A stretch of DNA of 8,655 nucleotides, from positions 1-8,655 of the forward strand of contig JANXOO010001265.1 in assembly GCA_025353525.1 (NCBI GenBank). The letters are read 5' to 3'. Below the pieces are notes generated by a model. That model had not been told where the DNA came from. It made no database searches and was given only the letters and a program-made list of their open reading frames with translations. The position numbers were made by a program, and so were the translations under genes. The DNA is from Schlesneria sp. GTDB taxonomy: Bacteria; Planctomycetota; Planctomycetia; Planctomycetales; Planctomycetaceae. Below, piece after piece: positions 1 to 5,358 of this stretch. Positions within the stretch are counted from its first letter, which is position 1, and each line of letters begins with the position of its first letter.

Positions 1-218
1 CGGGCCATCTCTACCAGGCAACGCAAGACTTAGTCCATTTTCTCCCCGCCATGGTCCGTTGGACCGAAAGACCGTCTGAGACATCGCGGGGCGAATTTCG
101 AAATTGTCGGGATTTCGAACGCGGAAAACGAGAAGCGTTGCAGGCGGTCTTTCGGTCCAACGGACCATGGCGGGGAGAAAATGGACTAAGTCTTGCGTTG
201 CCTGGTAGAGATGGCCCG
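1..218. repeat. Large inverted repeat, perfect 74-bp arms (1-74 and 145-218)
   Basis: Positions 1-74 are the exact reverse complement of 145-218; the 70 nt between them (75-144) are unpaired apart from a local 12-bp palindrome at 94-105. Each arm carries its own small hairpin, GGTCC-gtt-GGACC at 53-65 and its mirror at 154-166. The outer 18 bp of each arm (1-18 and 201-218) are the last recognisable piece of a RAYT transposase reading frame (His-Leu-Tyr-Gln), facing inward from both sides. The left arm starts at base 1, so the repeat may be longer than seen. It could be a mobile-element end, an inverted duplication after transposase decay, or an amplification or assembly fold-back. No coding function is supported for the short frames inside it. 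Confidence 0.9.
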
Positions 219-535
219 TTCCAACGGTGTGCCGATGAAGATGCCAGCGACGGACATGAGTGATTGTCAATCGCTGCATAAAACGCCCCAGGTCGCCATC
301 GTGCAATGGCCCCTGTGCAATGACCACCGTGCAATGACCACAAGACGAGGTGCCAGTGATTTGGCATAGGACAATAACTCAGAATCCGAACAAATACTTG
401 CTCCTGAGTTTCGAGCAACACCTTCTCGAAGGCCAAATAGTCCGATTCGTCATCTAAGTTCTGTTCTCGATCGTTCCCTCGATTGAGAACGTGAAAGATC
501 ATCCCTCCCGGTGCCTGGCATGCGGTGCGTGGCAT
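201..535 (-). pseudogene. Decayed RAYT / IS200-like (Y1, HUH) transposase fragment
   Basis: Read on the minus strand from the ATG at 533-535, the first 66 codons match the N-terminus of REP-associated tyrosine transposases: an APGG-MIFHVLNRGN strand, then YCPMPNHWHLVLW. His60-x-His62 is the HUH metal-binding pair. A GTG nine bases further out is an alternative start. The frame shifts after Trp66 at three 14-bp tandem units (296-337). Removing two of them restores typical RAYT sequence (PLHDGDLGRFMQRLTITH, then RRWH, then GTGHLYQ) down to about 201. There the match stops, where GRFKSF-like sequence would follow, and unrelated inverted-repeat DNA begins. The helix with the catalytic tyrosine is missing, so the protein cannot be active. 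Family assignment is from recalled motifs. This relic shows that RAYT-type elements have been active in the genome. Confidence 0.85.
296..337. repeat. Three tandem 14-bp units that frameshift the RAYT relic
   Basis: Units lie at 296-309, 310-323 and 324-337, all sharing the core GTGCAATG. The outer pairs differ at two positions (12/14 identical); the first and second units differ at four. The 296-309 unit is the ancestral one, because joining it directly to Trp66 (338-340) restores a good RAYT protein (LW-PLHDGDL). The two extra copies add 28 bp, which shifts the frame by one. The divergence between copies suggests the duplication is not recent. Confidence 0.8.
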
Positions 536-586
536 AATCCACACAGTCTGTCAACTGCCCGCGCCAGAGATGGTTGATCATCGGAA

Positions 587-631
587 CAAAAAATGCAAAA
601 ACGCACCAGCAGATCGTGCGGATCTGCTGGT
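587..631 (-). terminator. Intrinsic terminator after fba
   Basis: An 11-bp perfect stem (605-615 paired with 621-631, loop 616-620) is followed on the minus strand by two T-runs, GCGTTTTTGC and then ATTTTTTG (about 604 down to 587). This is the classic hairpin plus U-tract layout. It lies about 95 nt past the aldolase stop codon, with no other minus-strand gene between, so it most likely ends the fba transcript. It also insulates the downstream RAYT relic from read-through. Confidence 0.8.
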
Positions 632-724
632 ACGTTGGCTGAATCTGGAATGAATAGTGCATCCCGCTTGGGGTGATATGCCGAACTGCTATCGGCTTTG
701 CTGCTCAGAGTCAGGTCGCATCAC

Positions 725-1744
725 TTACTTTGCTTTGCCCGACTTGATCAGCTTGCTGGCATTGCCTGCCTGGCCGAAGGAAGTCATTCGAGCGACACAG
801 ACTTGCTTCATGGCGTCGCGGGCAGGCTTCAAATAGTCACGAGGATCAAACTTTTCAGGACTGTTCGCCAGCAGTTGACGGATTGCGCCCGTAATTGCCA
901 TTCGACAATCGGTATCGACGTTGATCTTGCGCACGCCGCTCTTGATTCCGCGTTGAATTTCTTCGACGGGAACCCCGAACGTTTGCTTCATCTTCCCGCC
1001 AAACTTGTTGATGATGTCTTGCAAATCCTGTGGGACGGATGAACTGCCGTGCATCACCAGATGCGTGTTTGGCAGCTTCTTGTGGATCTCTTCAATCCGC
1101 TTCATTGCCAGCACTTCACCATCGGGCTTCTTGTCGAATTTGTAGGCTCCGTGACTGGTTCCGATCGCCACGGCCAACGCATCGACTTTTGTGGCCTTGA
1201 CGAATCGTTCGGCTTCGTCGGGATCGGTCAGCAACTGGTCATGCGAGAGTTGCCCGGTCGCTCCGTGACCGTCTTCTGCTTCGCCTTCGCCCGTATCGAG
1301 TCGACCGAGGCAACCGAGTTCCCCTTCGACGGAAACGCCGAACATATGAGCCACTTTGACGACTTCGCTTGTGACCGCGACGTTGTAGTCATAGTCGGCG
1401 GGCGTTTTGCCATCTTCCTTGAGCGAGCCGTCCATCATGACCGACGTAAATCCGTACTTGATGGCGCTGCAACAGGTGGCAGGGCTGTTTCCATGATCCT
1501 GATGCATGACGATGGGAATCTCGGGATAGAGTTCCGAGGCGGCGAGCATCAGGTGCCGCAGATAGTTGTCCTGCGAGTACGATCGGGCGCCACGCGACGC
1601 CTGGACGATCACGGGCGAATCGGTTTCCCGAGCGGCTTCCATGATCGATTGAATCTGTTCCATATTATTGACGTTGAACGCGGCCACACCGTAGCCGTTC
1701 TCGGCAGCGTGATCGAGCACGACTCGAAGCGGAACCAAAGGCAT
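725..1744 (-). CDS. fba: Class II fructose-1,6-bisphosphate aldolase
   Basis: A cytoplasmic zinc enzyme that reversibly splits fructose-1,6-bisphosphate into glyceraldehyde-3-phosphate and dihydroxyacetone phosphate in glycolysis, gluconeogenesis and, in autotrophs, the Calvin cycle. The 339-residue product is full length for the family and closest in style to the CbbA-like (class IIB) branch. Visible sites are HQDHG at 81-85 (catalytic Asp83, zinc ligand His84), the GELG acidic site at 141-144 (Glu142), GTSHGAYK at 196-202 region (zinc ligand His198), HGSSS at 232-236 (zinc ligand His232 and phosphate loop) and NVDTD at 275-279 (substrate phosphate binding). The ATG start is supported by an AGGAG ribosome site at 1755-1759, 10 nt upstream. 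It is a single-gene unit closed by the terminator at 587-631. No RuBisCO or phosphoribulokinase is nearby, so the CbbA-like type does not imply carbon fixation. Confidence 0.96.
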   Translation of the reverse strand: MPLVPLRVVLDHAAENGYGVAAFNVNNMEQIQSIMEAARETDSPVIVQASRGARSYSQDNYLRHLMLAASELYPEIPIVMHQDHGNSPATCCSAIKYGFTSVMMDGSLKEDGKTPADYDYNVAVTSEVVKVAHMFGVSVEGELGCLGRLDTGEGEAEDGHGATGQLSHDQLLTDPDEAERFVKATKVDALAVAIGTSHGAYKFDKKPDGEVLAMKRIEEIHKKLPNTHLVMHGSSSVPQDLQDIINKFGGKMKQTFGVPVEEIQRGIKSGVRKINVDTDCRMAITGAIRQLLANSPEKFDPRDYLKPARDAMKQVCVARMTSFGQAGNASKLIKSGKAK

Positions 1745-2066
1745 TGTCTTCTAACTCCTGAAACCGGCAAAAAAGCGAATCGGGTCTCGCAGCGCCGTCA
1801 CTCCACAACGGAGAAACTCTGGACACGATCGAGATCGAGGCTCGAGCCTATAGAATATCGCTTATCATGCAGCGACGGGAAGGGATGCGGTTTCGGAATA
1901 CGGAAACTCGTCGCATCAAAGAATACAAGGGTCAAGCTAACTGAAACGTCAAAAAAGTGAGTTAATCGCGTGTGAAATCAACGCCAACACCTGTGCGCAC
2001 CGCCAAATTCAGAAGGCAACTCATGATGAAAGCGCAGCCTGAAATTCAGAATAACCGGAACCTCGG
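1745..2066. other. Intergenic region upstream of fba (322 bp)
   Basis: This gap separates the end of the BON gene from the start of fba, both on the minus strand. It holds the fba ribosome site (1755-1759) and a 10-bp palindrome GGCTCGAGCC near 1839-1848. There is no intrinsic terminator for the BON gene that I can see, and no coding frame with family resemblance. The fba promoter should lie here, but no -35/-10 pair is convincing. Confidence 0.6.
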
Positions 2067-2303
2067 TCAGGCAACTTCGACTTCGTTCCGGACTTCCATG
2101 TCGTCGACAGCGTCACGAATTGCGTGCGTGGCAAGCTGTTTGTTGTACCAGGACGATGTCCGCCCGGAAACAACGAGGCATCCCTCGTTGACGCGAACTT
2201 GCAGGCCGCTGATACGACCCCCGGTCCTGACTTGAACGGCAAGTTCCACCTGCTCAACAAGATCGGCAACGACGGACGACGAAGAAACCACGGCGACACT
2301 CAT
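2067..2303 (-). CDS. Small stand-alone BON-domain protein
   Basis: The 78-residue product is almost entirely one BON domain (residues about 15-77): an amphipathic first helix (VVADLVEQVELAVQ), a strand region with ISGLQVRVNEGCLVVSG (the conserved Gly of the turn at 47), a helix around SSWYNKQLATHAIRDA, and a closing strand MEVRNEVEV. BON domains are thought to bind phospholipid or surfaces in proteins such as OsmY, often near membranes; here there is no signal peptide or membrane segment, so the site of action is unclear. The start at 2301-2303 is fixed by a strong GGAGG seven bases upstream. A longer frame in the same phase runs back to 2495, but its extra residues do not look like protein. 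It is transcribed alone, divergent from the M42 peptidase gene. Family call is good; function is unknown. Confidence 0.82.
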   Translation of the reverse strand: MSVAVVSSSSVVADLVEQVELAVQVRTGGRISGLQVRVNEGCLVVSGRTSSWYNKQLATHAIRDAVDDMEVRNEVEVA

Positions 2304-2703
2304 TCTGAATCCTCCATGAAGTACTTGAACGGTAGTAGAATCCACATACCGAAAACGCGACTCACTGAAATATCGGCCCGACCTCCCGAATCTGATGTGA
2401 GCGGGTTGGAACCCGCCTTCGAGTCGTGTACGCTCAACGGTCGTGAAATTCGCTCCGAAGGGCGACGACACAATCACGCTAACATCGAAAATCAAAACGT
2501 CAAAAGAATTTTTCGCTAACTGACCGGTTTTTCAGGAGTTTCGGCGGTAAATGCCTGAACCGGATCGGCCCAGTCTCGCCAGACGCCCTATTTATTCGGA
2601 ATTTGCGATTTGGGCTGACCGCTGACCGGGACAAACCGCCAAGAAATACCAGCGAACACTGCCTACGAAAATCGGGATACAGGACACAGAAATCGGGATC
2701 TCC
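2304..2703. other. Divergent intergenic region between the BON and M42 genes (400 bp)
   Basis: Promoters for both flanking genes should be here because they diverge. I see the BON ribosome site (2311-2315), and a possible stem-loop at 2524-2563 whose 10 paired bases (CCGGTT..CAGG with CCTGAACCGG) are interrupted by a three-base bulge. A weak GGGA about six bases before the M42 ATG may be its ribosome site. On the minus strand TTTTGACGTTT at 2495-2505 resembles a -35 element but has no clear -10 partner. No coding frame here looks real. Confidence 0.55.
2311..2315 (-). promoter_or_regulatory. Ribosome binding site that sets the BON gene start
   Basis: On the minus strand GGAGG lies seven bases before the ATG at 2301-2303. 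It decides between this start and the longer in-frame reading back to 2495, and favours the 78-residue protein. Confidence 0.8.
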
Positions 2704-3762
2704 ATGCAAGACACGGCTCTTCAGTTTTTGAAAGATTTACTGCACGCACCGAGTCCTTCGGGGTACGAACGACCCGTTCAGGATGTTGTGCGTCGTTATG
2801 CAGGCACTTTTTCAAGCGATATTCGGACTGACTGGCACGGCAACGTGATTGTCGCTGTCAATCCGACCGGATCACCCCGGATTATGCTGGCGGGTCACTG
2901 CGATCAGATTGGACTGCTCGTCAAACACATCGACGATCGGGGATTTCTGTGGGTGCATGCCATCGGGGGTTGGGATCCTCAGGTACTGATTGGCCAGGAC
3001 GTTCAAGTGTGGACGAAGGACGGTCCGGTTGCCGGTGTCATCGCACGGAAGCCGATTCACTTGCAGTCGCCCGAAGACCGAAAAGTCGTCCCCGAGATCA
3101 AAAATCTGTGGGTCGATATTGCCGTGAAAGACGGTGAGGAAGCCAGAAGCCTGGTGTCAATCGGTGATCCGATCACCGTGGTCCTCGGGTATCGCGAACT
3201 TCGAAACGGTTTGGCAGCAGCACCAGGCATGGACAACAAGGTGGGCGCGTGGACGGTCATTTCAGCCGCCGAGCGTGTCAGTCGGAGCAATCCGAAAGCG
3301 GCCGTTTTTGCGGTATCGACCGTACAGGAAGAGATCGGATTGCGCGGGGTGCAAACGAGTGCCCATCAGGTCGATCCTCAATTAGGAATTGTTGTCGATG
3401 TGACCCACGCCACCGACTGTCCGACGATCGACGAAAACCAGTACGGTCGGATCAAATTGGGGAAAGGTCCGGTGCTCTACCGAGGTCCGAATGTGAATCC
3501 GGTCGTGTTCGAGCGACTGTTGGCAAAAGCGGCAGACCTCTCAATACCCGTACAGGTCAACGGACTCGCGACGGCGGCCAGCAATGATGCCGCACAGCTG
3601 CAGTTGATCCGCGGCGGCGTCGCTACCGGACTGGTCTGTATCCCCAATCGTTATATGCACAGCCCCGTCGAAGTCGTTTCTCTCGAAGATCTTGATCGGG
3701 CGGCAGAGTTGATCGCTCAGTTCTGCCTGTCTGTCGATTCGAAGAGTGACTTTACACCGTAA
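2704..3762 (+). CDS. M42-family metallo-aminopeptidase (FrvX/TET-like)
   Basis: A cytoplasmic dinuclear-metal exopeptidase; relatives form large tetrahedral particles that trim N-terminal residues from short peptides, and some were once labelled endoglucanases. The 352-residue length is normal. All expected active-site residues are visible: AGHCDQIG with metal ligand His65 and Asp67, MDNKVG with bridging Asp177, VQEEIGLRG with catalytic Glu209 and ligand Glu210, DVTHATD with ligand Asp232, and YMHSPVE with ligand His319. The inserted PDZ-like or dimerisation domain fits residues about 70-165. The ATG at 2704 puts the usual first helix (LQFLKDLLHAPSPSGYE) right at the N-terminus; the Shine-Dalgarno is weak. 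No signal peptide. It is a single gene followed by hairpin repeats. Substrate preference (glutamyl, leucyl or other) cannot be read from sequence alone. Confidence 0.92.
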   Translation: MQDTALQFLKDLLHAPSPSGYERPVQDVVRRYAGTFSSDIRTDWHGNVIVAVNPTGSPRIMLAGHCDQIGLLVKHIDDRGFLWVHAIGGWDPQVLIGQDVQVWTKDGPVAGVIARKPIHLQSPEDRKVVPEIKNLWVDIAVKDGEEARSLVSIGDPITVVLGYRELRNGLAAAPGMDNKVGAWTVISAAERVSRSNPKAAVFAVSTVQEEIGLRGVQTSAHQVDPQLGIVVDVTHATDCPTIDENQYGRIKLGKGPVLYRGPNVNPVVFERLLAKAADLSIPVQVNGLATAASNDAAQLQLIRGGVATGLVCIPNRYMHSPVEVVSLEDLDRAAELIAQFCLSVDSKSDFTP

Positions 3763-3788
3763 ATGTCGTTAGGGCGAGCGGCAGAAAA

Positions 3789-3827
3789 TCAATTGCCAAA
3801 TGAAAGAACTCAATTGCCAAATGAAAG
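3789..3827. repeat. Two direct 18-bp repeats, period 21
   Basis: The 18-mer TCAATTGCCAAATGAAAG occurs exactly at 3789-3806 and again at 3810-3827, separated by three bases. It lies just after the M42 stop and immediately before the hairpin at 3839-3883, so it may be part of the same intergenic repeat element. Confidence 0.85.
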
Positions 3828-3838
3828 TCCAGCGGGAG

Positions 3839-3883
3839 GGGGTCAAACCCCTTTTGTCGAAGACGAAAAAGGGGATCGACCCC
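3839..3883. repeat. REP-like intergenic hairpin
   Basis: An outer stem GGGGTC/GACCCC (3839-3844 with 3878-3883) encloses a three-by-three internal loop and an inner stem of CCCCTTTT..TCG with CGA..AAAAGGGG (3848-3859 with 3864-3874, one bulged G), closed by an AAGA loop at 3860-3863. It lies 76 bp after the M42 gene. No T-run follows it on the plus strand, so an intrinsic terminator is unlikely. The G/C-run plus A/T-run design and AAGA loop match the hairpin at 5278-5331, suggesting a dispersed REP-type element. Confidence 0.65.
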
Positions 3884-4016
3884 GGCCAGTCGGGGATTTC
3901 GGCCACTATGGCGACCGGTACCACGAGCGGTTTGACTATAGCCTGACGGCTGAAAATCGAAGACAGCCCAAAGGCTGAACTCCAACGCGAAACTTAATCG
4001 CAGAGAATTATTTACG

Positions 4017-5249
4017 ATGTCCTTCAGTTCGTTACCACTGAGCTATTGCACCAATGTTCATCCTGGCCGGACTGTTTCCGAAGTCGAAAATGGCCTTGAC
4101 CGGTATACGGTTCCGATCCGGGAAAACTTTGGATCGGAACTCGCCGCAGGGTTGTGGCTGGCCGCACCCGTCGTTCATGAACTTGTTAAGTCGCCTGATT
4201 TGATGGCCCGTTTTGCCGATGGTTTGCGCGGGCGAGGTTTGACTTGCTACACGCTGAACGCGTTTCCCTATGGCGATTTTCATTCGGCTCGCGTGAAAGA
4301 AAACGTCTATTTGCCCGATTGGACGCAGCCGAACCGGTCCGAATACACGTTGTCGTGCGCTCGCGTTCTGGCTGAACTGCTTCCTGAAGGCGTTGACGGA
4401 AGCATTTCGACGGTTCCGCTTGGCTTCAAATCGCTGGTCGGAACGGCCGTTGCATCCCTTGCCGCAAGGGAGAACGATTCGACTGTCCCGAAAAGCGATG
4501 ATCCGATCGGGCATTTTGTCGATCAGTGCGCTGATCGATTGATAGAAGTGGCTCTTGGACTGGATCGGCTGAAGCAGGAATCGGGGCGAACAATTCGGCT
4601 GGCAATCGAACCGGAACCGCTTTGTGTGATCGAAACGACGGACGAAACACTGCAATTCTTCGAACGACTCAGGGTCCGTGCGGCTGACGCCGGAGCTCTC
4701 GACGAAGTGATGACCTATCTGGGTGTGTGCTACGACGTGTGCCACCAGGCAGTGGAATTCGAAGATGTCGCTGATTCGATCCGCTCGCTGGCGGCGGCGG
4801 CGATTCGCATCAATAAAGTCCATATTACGTGTGCCATCGAGATTTCCCGGCCGGATGACAACCCCGATGCCAAAGCAGCCCTGTCACGATACGTCGAGCC
4901 GCGATACTTGCACCAGACGTTCGCTCAAAGCGCCACTGGGCAGATTGCCCGACAGGTCGATTTGAATGAACTACTGACATCGGCACCGCCAGCTGACTTT
5001 CGCGACGCCCGGATGTGGCGAGTCCACTTTCACGTACCGGTCGATGTCGAGCAACTCGGTCCCCTCGGCACGACGCGCGGCGAGCTAAAACGCGCGTTGG
5101 CAGTTATTCCCGAGCTTGACTACGCACCACATCTGGAAGTCGAAACGTACACATGGGAGGTCCTTCCTGGCGGAGGAAGTCCCAATATCGTTGACGGGTT
5201 TACGAGAGAACTGCTGGCGACCCAATCGCTACTGAAATCCGGACACTGA
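4017..5249 (+). CDS. eboE: EboE-like TIM-barrel protein (metabolite traffic)
   Basis: The 410-residue product resembles EboE, a TIM-barrel protein of the xylose-isomerase/sugar-phosphate-isomerase type. EboE is encoded in ebo clusters, which in cyanobacteria help move a scytonemin precursor to the periplasm. Landmarks are LSYCTNVHPG at 8-17, NAFPYGDFH at 81-89, VKENVYLPDW at 93-102, SISTVP at 129-134, IEPEPLC near 197-203, CYDVCHQAVEFE at 238-249, INKVHI near 265-270, WRVHFHVPV at 334-342 and HLEVETYTWEVLP at 372-384. The Glu, Asp and His residues in these strands could bind metal as in related isomerases. No signal peptide. ATG 4017 starts just before the first barrel strand; the ribosome site (GCAGAGA) is poor. 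The usual partners (EboA, EboB, EboC, EboD, EboF) are not in this window. The family call is from memory of motifs; the biochemical role is unproven. Confidence 0.8.
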   Translation: MSFSSLPLSYCTNVHPGRTVSEVENGLDRYTVPIRENFGSELAAGLWLAAPVVHELVKSPDLMARFADGLRGRGLTCYTLNAFPYGDFHSARVKENVYLPDWTQPNRSEYTLSCARVLAELLPEGVDGSISTVPLGFKSLVGTAVASLAARENDSTVPKSDDPIGHFVDQCADRLIEVALGLDRLKQESGRTIRLAIEPEPLCVIETTDETLQFFERLRVRAADAGALDEVMTYLGVCYDVCHQAVEFEDVADSIRSLAAAAIRINKVHITCAIEISRPDDNPDAKAALSRYVEPRYLHQTFAQSATGQIARQVDLNELLTSAPPADFRDARMWRVHFHVPVDVEQLGPLGTTRGELKRALAVIPELDYAPHLEVETYTWEVLPGGGSPNIVDGFTRELLATQSLLKSGH

Positions 5250-5256
5250 AGTCGCG

Positions 5257-5270
5257 GACAACGCGTTGTC
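5257..5270. repeat. Perfect 14-bp palindrome
   Basis: GACAACGCGTTGTC reads the same on both strands. It starts seven bases after the eboE stop and just before the large hairpin at 5278-5331. It could be part of the transcription-end structure or a protein-binding site; nothing in the sequence decides. Confidence 0.6.
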
Positions 5271-5277
5271 AGGCGCG

Positions 5278-5331
5278 CTGAAAAACGGGGACAGGCACCC
5301 GGAAGACCGGGAGCCAGTCCCCGTTTTTCAG
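5278..5331. terminator. Bidirectional terminator / REP-like hairpin between convergent genes
   Basis: A 15-bp perfect stem (5278-5292 with 5317-5331, extendable by the 5277-5332 pair) continues, after one mismatch, into an upper stem (5294-5302 with 5307-5315, one mismatch) closed by an AAGA loop at 5303-5306. The stem itself contains AAAAACGGGGAC and its complement, so RNA from either strand would end in a GC-rich hairpin with a U-run. It lies 28 bp after eboE and 27 bp before the stop of the facing redoxin gene, the right place to stop both transcripts. Its style (CGGGGAC..GTCCCCG flanked by A/T runs) also resembles dispersed repeats that I recall from planctomycete genomes. Confidence 0.75.
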
Positions 5332-5358
5332 CCGGTCAATTATCCACTGCCGGTCACC

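Noticed and set aside
51..263. Open frame of 70 codons on the plus strand inside the inverted repeat
   Set aside because: It lies across both repeat arms and the spacer, has no ribosome site or family resemblance, and is explained by repeat DNA opposite the RAYT relic.
1922..1952. Possible fba promoter (TTGACG and TGTATT, minus strand)
   Set aside because: The spacer is 19 bp and the -10 matches the consensus at only four of six positions; not strong enough to annotate.
1049..1960. Long 303-codon plus-strand frame opposite fba
   Set aside because: It is the shadow of the aldolase gene, whose minus-strand product has every catalytic residue. The plus-strand translation has no family resemblance.
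2304..2495. 64-codon N-terminal extension of the BON protein
   Set aside because: The extra residues lack protein-like character, and a strong GGAGG site sits right before the inner ATG at 2301-2303.
3763..3978. Open frame directly after the M42 stop (ATG at 3763)
   Set aside because: It is made up of the 18-bp direct repeats and the hairpin at 3839-3883. The translated sequence is low-complexity and there is no ribosome site; non-coding repeat DNA explains it.
4032..4823. 263-codon minus-strand frame opposite eboE
   Set aside because: Arg/Gln/Phe-rich translation typical of an antisense shadow; the plus-strand frame has clear EboE motifs.
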